Origin: Thalassospira lucentensis MCCC 1A00383 = DSM 14000
Lineage (GTDB): Bacteria > Pseudomonadota > Alphaproteobacteria > Rhodospirillales > Thalassospiraceae
Length of the DNA: 64,000 nucleotides
Direction of reading: 5' to 3'
Assembly: GCF_000421265.1 (NCBI RefSeq)
Contig: NZ_ATWN01000003.1
Span: 248,001 to 312,000, forward strand
Of the stretch, positions 47,685 through 56,915 are shown one piece after another. The notes under the pieces are model-generated. The model worked only from the letters and a program-made list of their open reading frames with translations. It was not told the DNA's origin and ran no database searches. Numbering within the stretch: position 1 is the stretch's first letter; each line of letters begins with the position of its first letter. Both the position numbers and the translations under genes were made by a program.

Positions 47685-47912
47685 CCTCTGTCCCTTGACC
47701 TGAGATTGTACCCCTGCTTGCAAAAACAATGTTTCTGCCAACCGGATTTCATCCTTCGGTGGAATCCGAACATCGCCCTGATATGATAGATGCGACTTTC
47801 TTTTTCTCTCTCCAGAGCCTCAATCCGCGACGGTCCATCTGCCTGAGAGTTTTTTTTGGGGCGATTGCTCCTTCGGCGCCGACCACGGCAATGGTCGGAC
47901 TCTCCCGTCACG
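47685..47912 (-). promoter_or_regulatory. Tandem glycine riboswitch in the sdaA leader
   Basis: Read on the minus strand, aptamer 1 (about 47831-47910) has GACGGGAGAG, a P3a stem CCGACC/GGTCGG, the core GCCGAAGGAGCAA, then ACTCTCAGGCAGATGGACC and CCGTC closing P1 with GACGG. Aptamer 2 (about 47685-47815) has CTGGAGAGA, the core CACCGAAGGATGAAA, then AATCTCAGGTCAAGGGACAG, with CTCTG/CAGAG closing P1. Both carry the invariant glycine-riboswitch core motifs. The region between aptamer 2 and the sdaA start (47618-47684) holds a GCGC stem with a T-rich loop as candidate expression platform. A glycine ON switch is the expected mode for catabolic genes. Confidence 0.92.
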
Positions 47913-48203
47913 GTACGAGATGCCATAAATGTCACCTCTGAGGATCACCGTTGTCGGCAAGAGTATCCGTGCCATGCCCCCCTGTCAAAAAGCAGCTTTG
48001 CACCTGCAAAAAATTCACCTCTCGGGTGGCTGTTATCACAGGGGTTTCATGCTAAATTGCCGATATCGAACATTTTCCTGATGTGATTAACGGCTGTCCC
48101 ACCCAGTGCGCACAACAGGATTTCTGGCGAACCATCCTGTAAGTCACCATATTTACAGGAAATTCAGCCTTTATCTGTATCAGTATTCTTATCTGTGGGG
48201 TTT
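47913..48203. other. Divergent intergenic region between sdaA leader and gpmI
   Basis: No gene is supported. The left end should contain the promoter for the glycine-riboswitch leader. Near gpmI there is an inverted repeat, CCTGTAA (48136-48142) with TTACAGG (48153-48159), 10-base spacer, about 45 bp before the gpmI start; its size fits a dimeric repressor operator. Confidence 0.5.
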
Positions 48204-49796
48204 ATGAACGTGACTGAGTTGAATTCCGTAAAGCGCCCGCGTCCTGTGGTGCTGTGCATTCTGGACGGCTGGGGATATCGTGAAGAAACCAAGGACAACG
48301 CTGTTGCCTTGGCCAACACGCCTGTCTGGGATGAACTTTATGCCACCTATCCAACCGGTTTTTTAAAGGCCTGTGGTCTGGATGTTGGCCTGCCCGAGGG
48401 TCAAATGGGCAACTCGGAAGTCGGTCACATGAACCTGGGGGCTGGTCGTGTTGTCATGCAGGAATTGCCCAAAATTGACGAAGCCGTCAAAACCGGTTCC
48501 ATTGCCAACACCGATGCGGTCAAAAAAATCATCGCCAAACTGACCGACAGCAAAGGCGTTTGCCACATCGCAGGTCTCCTGTCGGACGGCGGGGTTCATT
48601 CCCATCAAGTCCATATGGCAGCTTTGGCAAAGATTATTGCGCGGGCTGGGATTCCAGTCAAAATCCATGCGTATCTTGATGGGCGTGATACCGCGCCTAA
48701 AAGTGCCGCCAAATTCCTTGAGAAATTCCGCGCCCTTCTTGGCGATGCCAATGTTGAAATTGCCACGGTGACCGGTCGCTATTACGCGATGGACCGTGAC
48801 AATCGCTGGGAACGTGTCAGTCAGGCCTATTTTGCAATGGTGCAGGGCAAAAATTACGCCGATGGCCGCACCGCGCAAAGTGCCGAAGCTGCGATTAAGG
48901 CCGCCTATGACGCAGACACCACCGATGAGTTTGTTCTGCCAACCGTGATTGGTGATTTTGACGGAATCAAGGATAGCGATGGTTTGCTGATGACCAATTT
49001 CCGTGCGGACCGTGCGCGTGAAATTCTGGCCGCCCTCTGTGCGCCGGAATTTGACGGATTTGATCGTGGTACGCCGGTCAACTTCGCCGTTGCCGCGGGC
49101 ATGGTCGAATATTCATCCGCCCATGCGGCCTATATGGATGCGATATACCCACCACAGGTTCTGCCAAATATCTTTGGCGAAGTCGTTTCCAAGGCAGGGC
49201 TCAAACAGCTCCGCATTGCGGAAACCGAAAAATATCCGCATGTGTCGTTCTTCTTTAACGGCGGCGAAGAACAGGTATTTGAGGGCGAAGACCGTATTCT
49301 GGTGGCATCGCCCAAGGTCGCAACCTATGACCTGCAACCTGAAATGTCCGCTTCGGAAGTTACCGAAAAACTGGTTGCCGCAATCAAGGCGGAAACCTAT
49401 GACGCGATCATCCTGAATTTCGCCAATCCCGATATGGTTGGCCATAGCGGCATTCTGAGTGCTGCGATGAAAGCCGCCGAAGCGGTCGACACCTGCCTTG
49501 GGCAAGTAATTGACGCTATCAAATCGGTTGGCGGGGTTGCATTTGTGACCGCCGACCACGGCAATTGCGAAGTCATGGTCAACCCGAAAACCGGCGAACC
49601 GCACACCGCCCATACGCTTAATCTGGTACCGACCATTCTTGTTAACGGTCCAGAAGGGGTAACGCTTGAAAATGGGCGTCTTGCCGATGTCGCACCGACA
49701 TTGCTGCAATTGGTTGGTGTTGCCCAACCAGATGAGATGACCGGCAAACCCTTGCTTAAGGGTCTGAAAGGACATGATGCGCTTCTTGCGAGCTAA
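48204..49796 (+). CDS. gpmI: 2,3-bisphosphoglycerate-independent phosphoglycerate mutase
   Basis: A 530-residue manganese-dependent phosphoglycerate mutase of glycolysis and gluconeogenesis. The phosphatase-type metal site is CILDGWGYREE near residue 16, and the phosphoserine segment is MGNSEVGHMNLGAGR near residues 69-83. DGRDTAPKSA, TVTGRYYAMDRDNRWER, and TADHGNCE follow in order. The start is the ATG at 48204; a GTG three codons before is also open. It overlaps envC by 23 bases. E. coli also has gpmI next to envC and yibQ. Confidence 0.97.
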   Translation: MNVTELNSVKRPRPVVLCILDGWGYREETKDNAVALANTPVWDELYATYPTGFLKACGLDVGLPEGQMGNSEVGHMNLGAGRVVMQELPKIDEAVKTGSIANTDAVKKIIAKLTDSKGVCHIAGLLSDGGVHSHQVHMAALAKIIARAGIPVKIHAYLDGRDTAPKSAAKFLEKFRALLGDANVEIATVTGRYYAMDRDNRWERVSQAYFAMVQGKNYADGRTAQSAEAAIKAAYDADTTDEFVLPTVIGDFDGIKDSDGLLMTNFRADRAREILAALCAPEFDGFDRGTPVNFAVAAGMVEYSSAHAAYMDAIYPPQVLPNIFGEVVSKAGLKQLRIAETEKYPHVSFFFNGGEEQVFEGEDRILVASPKVATYDLQPEMSASEVTEKLVAAIKAETYDAIILNFANPDMVGHSGILSAAMKAAEAVDTCLGQVIDAIKSVGGVAFVTADHGNCEVMVNPKTGEPHTAHTLNLVPTILVNGPEGVTLENGRLADVAPTLLQLVGVAQPDEMTGKPLLKGLKGHDALLAS

Positions 49797-51147
49797 GACA
49801 GCTTCAAAGATGTCCCTGCCTGCGCTGGCTGCTTTTGCAGTTCTGGTTGCAGGCGGGGCAGCGCCTTCTTTTGCCCAATCGCTGCAAAAGGTTGATCGTA
49901 AACTCGATCAGCTTGAAAATCAGCTTTCAGAACAGCAAAAACAGGAAGAATTCCTGTCGCGTAAATCGCGTGAGCTTTGGACCGAAGAACAAGCCCTGCA
50001 ATCCGAGGCCATTTCGGTTGCACGCCGTACCCAGCGCCTTGAAACAACCCTGACCGACCTTGAAGATCAGCTCGAAACGCTTGAAGCACGTGAAAAACGC
50101 GCCAATACCAGCCTCGAAGACAAGGCCGGGCAATATGCCCGCATTCTGATGGCGCTTCAGCGACTTTCAACCACCCCGCCCGAGGCCGTGATTGCGCTGC
50201 CAACATCGCCGCAAGATACCCTGCGGTCTGCGGTTCTGTTAAAGGCCGCCCTGCCCGGTGTTGAACAACATGCGCGTGATTTGCGCGACGAACTGCATGA
50301 CATCTCGACATTGCGCACCGACATCCGCGACCGCCGCGAAGAGATGGCGACGGCAACTGCCGCCCTGCAACAAGAACGCGGATCCCTTGCCGCGTTACTT
50401 GATGAAAAACGCCGTTTACGGTCGGAAACAGAGGCAGAAGCCCGCGAAGCCGCCAAAGCCGTCAGTAAGCTTGCCGACGAGGCAAAGTCACTTGGTGACC
50501 TGTTGGCGACCTTACGTACACGCGCCGAAGGGCTGCCTATACCTCGGATGCGCCCGGACGAGCCGATCAAACAACAGCCCGAACCACAATTAGCCAAGCG
50601 CACCGAACCCGATAGTGATACGCTGGGAACCTCAACAATTGCGAAAAATGAACCTCCCAAACCACCCGCCGAAAAGGGCAATGCCCCCAGTGCGGAAAGT
50701 ACGGATGACGAAAAGTTCGCTGTTGGCAGTTCCATAACATTGGCGCGCGGCCATTTGCGCATGCCCGTCAGTGGCAAAGTCGTCACACTGTTTGGTGAAA
50801 AATCACGTGGGCCGGACGGTTTAACCGTCGCCCGGTCAAAGGGGATCGAGATCAGCACACGCGAAAATGCGCAGGTTGTCTCCCCTTTTGACGGTAAAGT
50901 TGTCTTTTCTGGTCCTTTCCGCGGTTACGGTCGCCTCTTGATTATCGAACACGGCGAAGGATACCATAGTCTTATCGCCGGTTTTGATCGGCTCGACAGT
51001 GTGGTAGGACAATATGTGTTGGCTGGCGAACCTGTTGGTATTATGGGTGAAACTGCGCCAAAACTGTATCTGGAGATGCGTCAGGACGGAGAAGCGATTA
51101 ATCCGCTTCCGTGGCTGGCCTCGAAAAACGGCAAGGTAAGTGGATGA
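49774..51147 (+). CDS. envC: EnvC-type murein hydrolase activator
   Basis: A 457-residue exported protein: signal peptide about residues 1-34 (LAAFAVLVAGGAAPSFA), then a long coiled coil (about 38-260), a disordered linker and a C-terminal LytM/M23 domain. The LytM domain lacks the zinc ligands: RSKGIEIS replaces the HxGxD motif, and LYLEMR replaces LHFE. This matches EnvC, which activates amidases rather than cutting peptidoglycan. It acts in the periplasm in cell division. Start within gpmI (ATG at 49774 or 49777) and coupled to ctpA by four-base overlap. Confidence 0.92.
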   Translation: MMRFLRAKTASKMSLPALAAFAVLVAGGAAPSFAQSLQKVDRKLDQLENQLSEQQKQEEFLSRKSRELWTEEQALQSEAISVARRTQRLETTLTDLEDQLETLEAREKRANTSLEDKAGQYARILMALQRLSTTPPEAVIALPTSPQDTLRSAVLLKAALPGVEQHARDLRDELHDISTLRTDIRDRREEMATATAALQQERGSLAALLDEKRRLRSETEAEAREAAKAVSKLADEAKSLGDLLATLRTRAEGLPIPRMRPDEPIKQQPEPQLAKRTEPDSDTLGTSTIAKNEPPKPPAEKGNAPSAESTDDEKFAVGSSITLARGHLRMPVSGKVVTLFGEKSRGPDGLTVARSKGIEISTRENAQVVSPFDGKVVFSGPFRGYGRLLIIEHGEGYHSLIAGFDRLDSVVGQYVLAGEPVGIMGETAPKLYLEMRQDGEAINPLPWLASKNGKVSG

Positions 51148-52445
51148 AAACCTCTCGATTGGCAGTACTCGCTCTCGCGACCGGCATGACTTTCGGCCTT
51201 GCGTCGCCAAGTTTGGCGCAGTCTTCAAGCTCCTCGGCCGAGACCTATCGCCTGTTGAACCTGTTTGGCGATGTTTTTGAACAGGTCAAAACAAAATATG
51301 TCGAAAAAGTCGATGATAAGCAGCTTATAGAAGCCGCCATCAACGGCATGCTGACATCGCTTGATCCGCATTCCTCTTATCTGAACATGGATAATTTCGA
51401 GGAAATGCAGGTCGACACACGCGGCGAGTTCGGCGGACTTGGCATCGAAGTCACGATGGAAGAAGGCTTTGTGAAAGTCATCTCGCCAATCTATGACACG
51501 CCTGCTGAGAAGGCCGGTCTGCAGCCGGGCGATTTCATCACCCATATTGATGGCACCGCCATCCGTGGCAAAACATTGAACGATGCCGTCGAAATGATGC
51601 GTGGCAAGGTCAATACCGACATCATTCTGACCATCATCCGCAAGGGTGAACAGGCCCCGTTCGATGTCACGCTGACCCGGGCGGTGATCAAAATCCAATC
51701 GGTCCGTGCCGAAGTCAAAGAAGACATCGGCTATATCCGGATCACCAAGTTTAACGAACAAACCTTTAGCGGACTGCAGCGCGCCATTGGCGACATGCGC
51801 GATCAGATCGGCCCTGAAATCAAGGGTCTGGTGATTGACATGCGCAACAATCCGGGCGGTTTGCTTGATCAGGCAATTTCGGTTTCCGATGCGTTTCTTG
51901 ATAAGGGTGAAATCGTATCAACCCGACCGCGCGACACGGAAAACACCGAACGCTATAACGCCCGTACTGGCGATCTGGCCGAGGGCCTGCCGATGGTTGT
52001 TCTGATTAATGACGGGTCTGCTTCGGCATCTGAAATTGTTGCCGGTGCGCTTCAGGATCATCGCCGTGCCGTGATCATGGGCACACGCAGCTTTGGCAAG
52101 GGATCGGTGCAAACCATCCTGCCGATGCCGGGCAATGTTGCCCTTCGTCTGACGACAGCGCGCTACTACACCCCGTCTGGAAAATCCATTCAGGAAGTCG
52201 GTATCGTACCTGACATCATCGTCCCGCAGGCCCGCGTCGAAAGCCTTGAAAGCGATGTACGTCGCTCCGAAGCATCGCTCAGTGGCGCATTGCGCAATGA
52301 AGATGAAGGCACGTCAGATGCGGAAAAGGATGCAAATTCCCGTCGCGATGATGCCGAACAGCTTGCGATTGACGATTATCAGCTGTCGCGTGCGCTGGAC
52401 ATGATTAGGGGCATTTCCCTGTTTGGTCCGCGCCCGCAAGGTTAA
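51144..52445 (+). CDS. ctpA: S41 family C-terminal processing peptidase
   Basis: A 433-residue periplasmic serine protease. The signal peptide is about residues 1-26 (ALATGMTFGLASPSLAQ). A PDZ domain follows (EKAGLQPGDFITHIDGTAI), then the catalytic Ser in NDGSASASEIVAGAL and Lys in GTRSFGKGSVQTI. The start is the ATG at 51144, which overlaps the envC stop by four bases; upstream codons in frame belong to envC. CtpA proteases trim lipoproteins and peptidoglycan hydrolases, which fits the envelope neighbours. Confidence 0.95.
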   Translation: MKTSRLAVLALATGMTFGLASPSLAQSSSSSAETYRLLNLFGDVFEQVKTKYVEKVDDKQLIEAAINGMLTSLDPHSSYLNMDNFEEMQVDTRGEFGGLGIEVTMEEGFVKVISPIYDTPAEKAGLQPGDFITHIDGTAIRGKTLNDAVEMMRGKVNTDIILTIIRKGEQAPFDVTLTRAVIKIQSVRAEVKEDIGYIRITKFNEQTFSGLQRAIGDMRDQIGPEIKGLVIDMRNNPGGLLDQAISVSDAFLDKGEIVSTRPRDTENTERYNARTGDLAEGLPMVVLINDGSASASEIVAGALQDHRRAVIMGTRSFGKGSVQTILPMPGNVALRLTTARYYTPSGKSIQEVGIVPDIIVPQARVESLESDVRRSEASLSGALRNEDEGTSDAEKDANSRRDDAEQLAIDDYQLSRALDMIRGISLFGPRPQG

Positions 52446-52479
52446 GGACCAGAACGGCATCGTGAGAGACTGACAAGTC

Positions 52480-54054
52480 GTGTTCAGGAAAATCCTAAAT
52501 TCTTTGCCGTTCGGTAAGAAAAAGAACGGCGATTTCGACGAGGACATGGCCGATGATATGGCTGATGACCTCGACGATGGGATGAACGACGCCATGTCGG
52601 ATGCGGATAACGCCGCATCCGACGGCGTTGACGAAGACGATCTTCCGTTCAGCGAACTCCCCATTGAAGTTCAGGTCAAGAAAATGCCGAAGCGCCCGAA
52701 ATCGCGGCGCAGCTGGCTGTCTAAACTTCTGATCATCACGCTTTTCATATTCCCGTTTGGCGCAACAGCTGTTGCCATGATCCCGGTTCTTGATCCTGAA
52801 ACCGGATGGCGCCTGTTCCATCTTGGCGGTCCCAAGGCCACCGTTGCAGTGCCCGGATCTGAGCGTGAACTTCAGGAAGAAATTTCGCGCGGCGTTCAGG
52901 ATGTTCAGGATCGTGATCGCGCAGCCCAAGACGCAAATGCGCCGGACGACACACCTGAAAATGGGCAAACTTCCGACGATATTGCCAATCAGCTCGAGGG
53001 TGTGTCTGATTTGATCGGCGCCCCCAATCAAGATGGCACGACAGGTGACAGTACGCAGCCAACCCCCGAAGAACTCGCGGCCCTGATAGCAGAAGAAGGC
53101 GCAATTGACGATCCGATTGAACCTGATCCCTTGCGCCCGGCCCCCGTACCTGGCCTTGACGAAGAAGGCAGCTTTGGGCGAATTCCACGGATTGGGGATG
53201 ATGGGACAACCCCGTTTGATGCCTATAAACGTCCCTTTGAAACTGTCGAGAATCAGCCTTATGTCGCCATCATCCTCACCGGTGTTGGTTTGAATACAGC
53301 CCGTACAGAGGCTGCCATCAATGATCTGCCACTGAACATCTCTTTGGGGATTTCACCCTATGCCCGCGACATTGCCAAAGTCGCAATGGATGCACGCGCC
53401 ATGGGCCATGAAGTCTTCTTGCAAGTGCCGATGGAACCCAATGATTTTCCGCTTTCCGATCCGGGACCACGTGCACTTCTGACCTCCCTGTCCGAGGGCG
53501 AAAACCTTGTACGGCTTGAATGGTTGCTGGCCCGGTTCCCGGGATACGCCGGACTTGTCAGCCATCAGGGATCAAAGTTTGGCAGCATGGATAGCGCCAT
53601 CCGTCCGGTGCTTGAAATCATCACCCGGTCGGGTCTGATGTATGTCGAAGGATCCAACAGCGGCATCGCAAGCTATGGCGCGCAGCTCGCAGCAAATGCC
53701 AGTTCGCCAAATGCCGTTGGTAACATCGTGATTGATGACGTTCCCAGCCGTCGCGAAATTGACGCTCGATTAAACGAACTGGTTGAACTGGCCAAACGCA
53801 ATGGTGCAGCCATCGGCTTTGCCCAATCCTACCCTGTCACCATTCAGCGGCTTAAAAACTGGGCATTCAGATTGCGTCGGCAAGGCGTTGTTCTCGCGCC
53901 GGTAAGTGCTCTTGCAAACCGTCAGGTCACCGCCCAGTCCGCCGACGAAGCAGAAGCCGCAAGGCGTCAGGCCGAACAACTCGAAAACGAAGCTGCCGCC
54001 GCGCAAGAAAATAGCGACGGATCTGCCGAGCCAACCAACACCATTGAAAACTAG
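52480..54054 (+). CDS. Divergent polysaccharide deacetylase family protein (YibQ-like)
   Basis: A 524-residue protein with one N-terminal membrane segment (LLIITLFIFPFGATAVAMI, about residues 86-104), a long acidic disordered linker and a divergent NodB-type domain from about 265 to 495: VAIILTGVGLNTARTEAAI, PLNISLGISPYARD and GLVSHQGSKFGS. The DD pair of active deacetylases is TG here, so catalysis is doubtful. An Asn/Gln/Ala-rich tail follows. Start is GTG at 52480. It lies 34 bp after ctpA; the gpmI-envC-yibQ order in E. coli supports the identity. Confidence 0.88.
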   Translation: MFRKILNSLPFGKKKNGDFDEDMADDMADDLDDGMNDAMSDADNAASDGVDEDDLPFSELPIEVQVKKMPKRPKSRRSWLSKLLIITLFIFPFGATAVAMIPVLDPETGWRLFHLGGPKATVAVPGSERELQEEISRGVQDVQDRDRAAQDANAPDDTPENGQTSDDIANQLEGVSDLIGAPNQDGTTGDSTQPTPEELAALIAEEGAIDDPIEPDPLRPAPVPGLDEEGSFGRIPRIGDDGTTPFDAYKRPFETVENQPYVAIILTGVGLNTARTEAAINDLPLNISLGISPYARDIAKVAMDARAMGHEVFLQVPMEPNDFPLSDPGPRALLTSLSEGENLVRLEWLLARFPGYAGLVSHQGSKFGSMDSAIRPVLEIITRSGLMYVEGSNSGIASYGAQLAANASSPNAVGNIVIDDVPSRREIDARLNELVELAKRNGAAIGFAQSYPVTIQRLKNWAFRLRRQGVVLAPVSALANRQVTAQSADEAEAARRQAEQLENEAAAAQENSDGSAEPTNTIEN

Positions 54055-54103
54055 CTGGAAAAAGTGCCAGTCTTGTCTGGTACTTCCGTAGTCAGGAGCC
54101 ATC

Positions 54104-54664
54104 ATGGCGCGTAAGACCAAAACCACCACCCCGGCAACCGACATGGATACCCCAACACCCAATAACCCAAAGGTTCAAGCCGAAGACCTGCCCTATCGAC
54201 CCTGTGTCGGCATTGCCCTTTTTAATGCCGACGGTCTGGTCTGGATGGGCAACCGACTTGGTTTTGAAGGGGCATGGCAATTGCCCCAAGGCGGGATTGA
54301 TGACGGCGAAACTGCCCTTGATGCCGCCATGCGCGAACTTAAAGAAGAAATCGGCACCGATAAGGCTGAAGTCGTTGCTGAAACACCTGACTGGTTGACC
54401 TACGATCTGCCGGACCATTTGATCGGCAAGGCGTTCAAGGGCGCCTATCGCGGCCAAAAACAAAAATGGTTCGCCATGCGCTTTACCGGCAAAGACAAAC
54501 ACATCAAGATTGATGTGCCCAATCCTGAATTTGATGCGTGGCGCTGGACGGATTTTGTCACTTTGCCCGACCTGATTGTACCGTTCAAACGACCGGTTTA
54601 TTTGCAAATTGCTGAGTCATTTCGTGATGTACCGCAAAGAATTCGTGAAGTGAAGGGTCTATAA
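54104..54664 (+). CDS. rppH: RNA pyrophosphohydrolase (Nudix)
   Basis: A 186-residue Nudix enzyme that removes pyrophosphate from the 5' end of RNAs. The Nudix box is intact at residues 63-84: GGIDDGETALDAAM then RELKEEIG, with REUxEE glutamates at 78, 81 and 82. RppH-specific features are YRPCVGIALFN, FEGAWQLPQGGID and QKWFAMRF. A 25-residue basic, disordered N-terminal extension precedes the domain. AGGAG lies 6 bases before the ATG. It is last in the gpmI cluster. Confidence 0.94.
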   Translation: MARKTKTTTPATDMDTPTPNNPKVQAEDLPYRPCVGIALFNADGLVWMGNRLGFEGAWQLPQGGIDDGETALDAAMRELKEEIGTDKAEVVAETPDWLTYDLPDHLIGKAFKGAYRGQKQKWFAMRFTGKDKHIKIDVPNPEFDAWRWTDFVTLPDLIVPFKRPVYLQIAESFRDVPQRIREVKGL

Positions 54665-54748
54665 CCCCACCATCGCGGCTTGATTGCGACGTGTTTTTCA
54701 CCCAATTTCATGACATACAAAATACCAGTGGTTTAGAGGAGTTCCAAC

Positions 54749-54940
54749 ATGGGTACGGATCGGGTTATCTTTGGTGTTCTGACCATCGTGGTCGGCATTT
54801 TCGGCCTGTTTTATGCGTCGGGTTCGCATGACGGTTATTCTTATTTTGTCGGCCTGGCCCTGTTTATTGGCGCTGTCTTGTTCATGTTCCACCTGATCAA
54901 AGGCCATTATGATCAGCTTGAAGAAGCCGACCACGCGTAA
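54749..54940 (+). CDS. Small two-helix membrane protein
   Basis: A 63-residue protein with two hydrophobic segments, VIFGVLTIVVGIFGLFYA (6-23) and YFVGLALFIGAVLFMFHLI (32-50), and an acidic tail. AGAGGAG is 7 bases upstream of the ATG, and the amino-acid pattern is clearly coding. I do not recognise a family. It lies between rppH and a methyltransferase gene on the same strand with short gaps. Confidence 0.75.
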   Translation: MGTDRVIFGVLTIVVGIFGLFYASGSHDGYSYFVGLALFIGAVLFMFHLIKGHYDQLEEADHA

Positions 54941-55004
54941 TCTGCATTCAAACCGCGACAAGTAACAGGTTTCAATCCGGGTCGATGCGCGTTAGGGATA
55001 GTCT

Positions 55005-55811
55005 ATGAGCAATACACATTGGGATCCTGCCCGCTACGGTTTGTTTGGCAATGAACGCCAACGACCGGCCATCGACCTGATTGCCCGCTTACCCAAAGCG
55101 GCCGACGGATTTTCACCGCGTCACATCGTTGATCTGGGCTGCGGCCCGGGCAATGTCACCGCATTGCTGGCGGCGGCCTATGCAGGCACTGCAACCGATG
55201 ACGTTAAAATTGTCGGGATCGATTCGTCTGATGAAATGATCGATACCGCCCAAAAGCGCGACGAAAACATCGACTGGCAAAAGGGTGATATCGCCAGTTG
55301 GGAACCAGAAGAGAAAGTCGACCTTCTGTTTTCCAATGCCGCCCTTCATTGGGTGCCTGACCATTCAAAACTGTTTGCACGTCTTTTAAGTTTCGTGCGC
55401 CCCGGTGGGTTGCTGGCCATTCAGGTCCCCAATAATTTCCTTGCTCCCAGCCACCAATTGATCGGCGAAGCCGGTCTTGATTGGCCCAAGGAAGTGGCCA
55501 AGGCCATGCATGCCGCACGCATCATGCGCCCCGGCGACTATTTTGATGCGATGGCACCGGAATGTGACGACATTGATCTTTGGCAAACCCAATATTGCCA
55601 TGTGCTGACCGGCGAGGACCCGGTGCACAACTGGGTTAGCTCAACCACACTGCGTCCGGTAATGGCGGCCCTGCCCGATGACGAAGCCCGCGCAAAATTT
55701 ACCGAAAAATACAAGGTACGGCTGTCTCAGGTTTATCCCCCGCGCGATGATGGCCGCACTCTTTTTCCATTCAACCGGCTTTTCATGATTGCGCGCAAAC
55801 GCCCGGCATAA
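55005..55811 (+). CDS. tam: Trans-aconitate 2-methyltransferase-like protein
   Basis: A 268-residue class I methyltransferase. The SAM motif is HIVDLGCGPGNVTALL (40-55); WDPARYGLFGNERQRPAIDLIARLP at the start and VDLLFSNAALHWVPDH are characteristic of Tam, which methylates trans-aconitate as detoxification of a TCA by-product. Full length, no signal peptide. It is followed 39 bp downstream by an alpha/beta hydrolase. Confidence 0.88.
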   Translation: MSNTHWDPARYGLFGNERQRPAIDLIARLPKAADGFSPRHIVDLGCGPGNVTALLAAAYAGTATDDVKIVGIDSSDEMIDTAQKRDENIDWQKGDIASWEPEEKVDLLFSNAALHWVPDHSKLFARLLSFVRPGGLLAIQVPNNFLAPSHQLIGEAGLDWPKEVAKAMHAARIMRPGDYFDAMAPECDDIDLWQTQYCHVLTGEDPVHNWVSSTTLRPVMAALPDDEARAKFTEKYKVRLSQVYPPRDDGRTLFPFNRLFMIARKRPA

Positions 55812-55850
55812 AGCCGACCATAACGCCCAACTTATGACAGGAACATTCCC

Positions 55851-56696
55851 ATGGCTGACTTTCGCGAACATTTCGTCAAAGCTTGCGGCTATGAAATGCA
55901 TGTCCGAAGCTGGGGCGATCCGTCCAAACGTCCCCTGATCATGAGCCACGGCCTTGCCCGTCTGGCAGATGACTTCGATCATGTCGCACCGCATTTTACC
56001 GATCAGTATTATGTGCTGTGCCCAACCATGATCGGACGGGGTTTTTCAAGCTGGGCAAAGAACCCCGATCAGGAATACACTGTCCCGTTTTATGTCGCCC
56101 AGACATTTGAGATGCTTGATCACTTCAATGTTGATACGTGCGACTGGATTGGCACATCAATGGGCGGGTTGATCGGCCTTTATGCCACCGCCGAAGTCGC
56201 CGGGCGCATTGAAAAGCTGGTTCTCAATGATATCGGCCCCGAACTGGATCAAGGTGCCGTTGACCGTATTAAATCCTACGTTGGTGCTGCACCGGAATTT
56301 GAAACAATCGACGAGGTCGAAAAGATCGTTCGGATGATCTATGCCCCATTCGGGGTCAAAGATGATGCAACCTGGTCGTTTTTGGCATCGCGTTCAGTTC
56401 GGCGTCTGCCCAATGGTAATTTCATGATGCATTACGATCCCGAAGTCATGCGCGTTTTTGCCGAACATATTGATTCTTTTGATGCATGGGACGTTTTTGA
56501 TGCGCTTCCCTGCCCCGTTATGCTGATCAGCGGTGAACAATCCGACCTGATACCGCGTCGCATCGTCGACAAGATGAAACAAAAAAAACCACAAATGCCG
56601 ATTTTCGCAGTAGCTAACTGCGGGCACGCTCCCCATTTGAATGACAGAGCACAAATAAACGCAATCAGGGCATTTTTGACCGGCCAGTTGCAATAG
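55851..56696 (+). CDS. Alpha/beta fold hydrolase
   Basis: A 281-residue soluble hydrolase. The nucleophile elbow is GTSMGGLIGLYAT (Ser about residue 105), the oxyanion loop SHGLARLADDFDHVA, and the histidine is in CGHAPHLND near residue 265. Substrate unknown. It lies 39 bp after the Tam-like gene on the same strand and is probably in the same transcript. Confidence 0.9.
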   Translation: MADFREHFVKACGYEMHVRSWGDPSKRPLIMSHGLARLADDFDHVAPHFTDQYYVLCPTMIGRGFSSWAKNPDQEYTVPFYVAQTFEMLDHFNVDTCDWIGTSMGGLIGLYATAEVAGRIEKLVLNDIGPELDQGAVDRIKSYVGAAPEFETIDEVEKIVRMIYAPFGVKDDATWSFLASRSVRRLPNGNFMMHYDPEVMRVFAEHIDSFDAWDVFDALPCPVMLISGEQSDLIPRRIVDKMKQKKPQMPIFAVANCGHAPHLNDRAQINAIRAFLTGQLQ

Positions 56697-56915
56697 GCAT
56701 TCCCAAACGAATGCCGCACCATACAAAACCCGGCCCCAAATAGCCTGATGCCTGACTGTTCGCGAAACGTTGAGCCAAAATAATTAACGCCGCGAACAGA
56801 TACATCGTTGGTATGGGACCGACACAGATCTTGCCCAAGTTGGCTAGCGTACAGGCTTTGTCCTGAGCCTCGCGTTGAATGTTGTGCTGTTTCTTACTGC
56901 TTGGGAACAAGCCGC
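56697..56915. other. Intergenic region before the outer-membrane-like protein gene
   Basis: I see no gene in this 219-bp stretch and no clear terminator hairpin; a plus-strand reading frame from 56808 is an extension of the next gene without ribosome binding site. Confidence 0.5.

Noticed and set aside
47630..47935. A 101-codon minus-strand reading frame upstream of sdaA
   Set aside because: It coincides exactly with the tandem glycine riboswitch; RNA structure motifs explain the sequence.
56808..56915. N-terminal extension of the outer-membrane-like protein
   Set aside because: It is cysteine-rich and atypical, and the signal peptide begins at the ATG at 56916.
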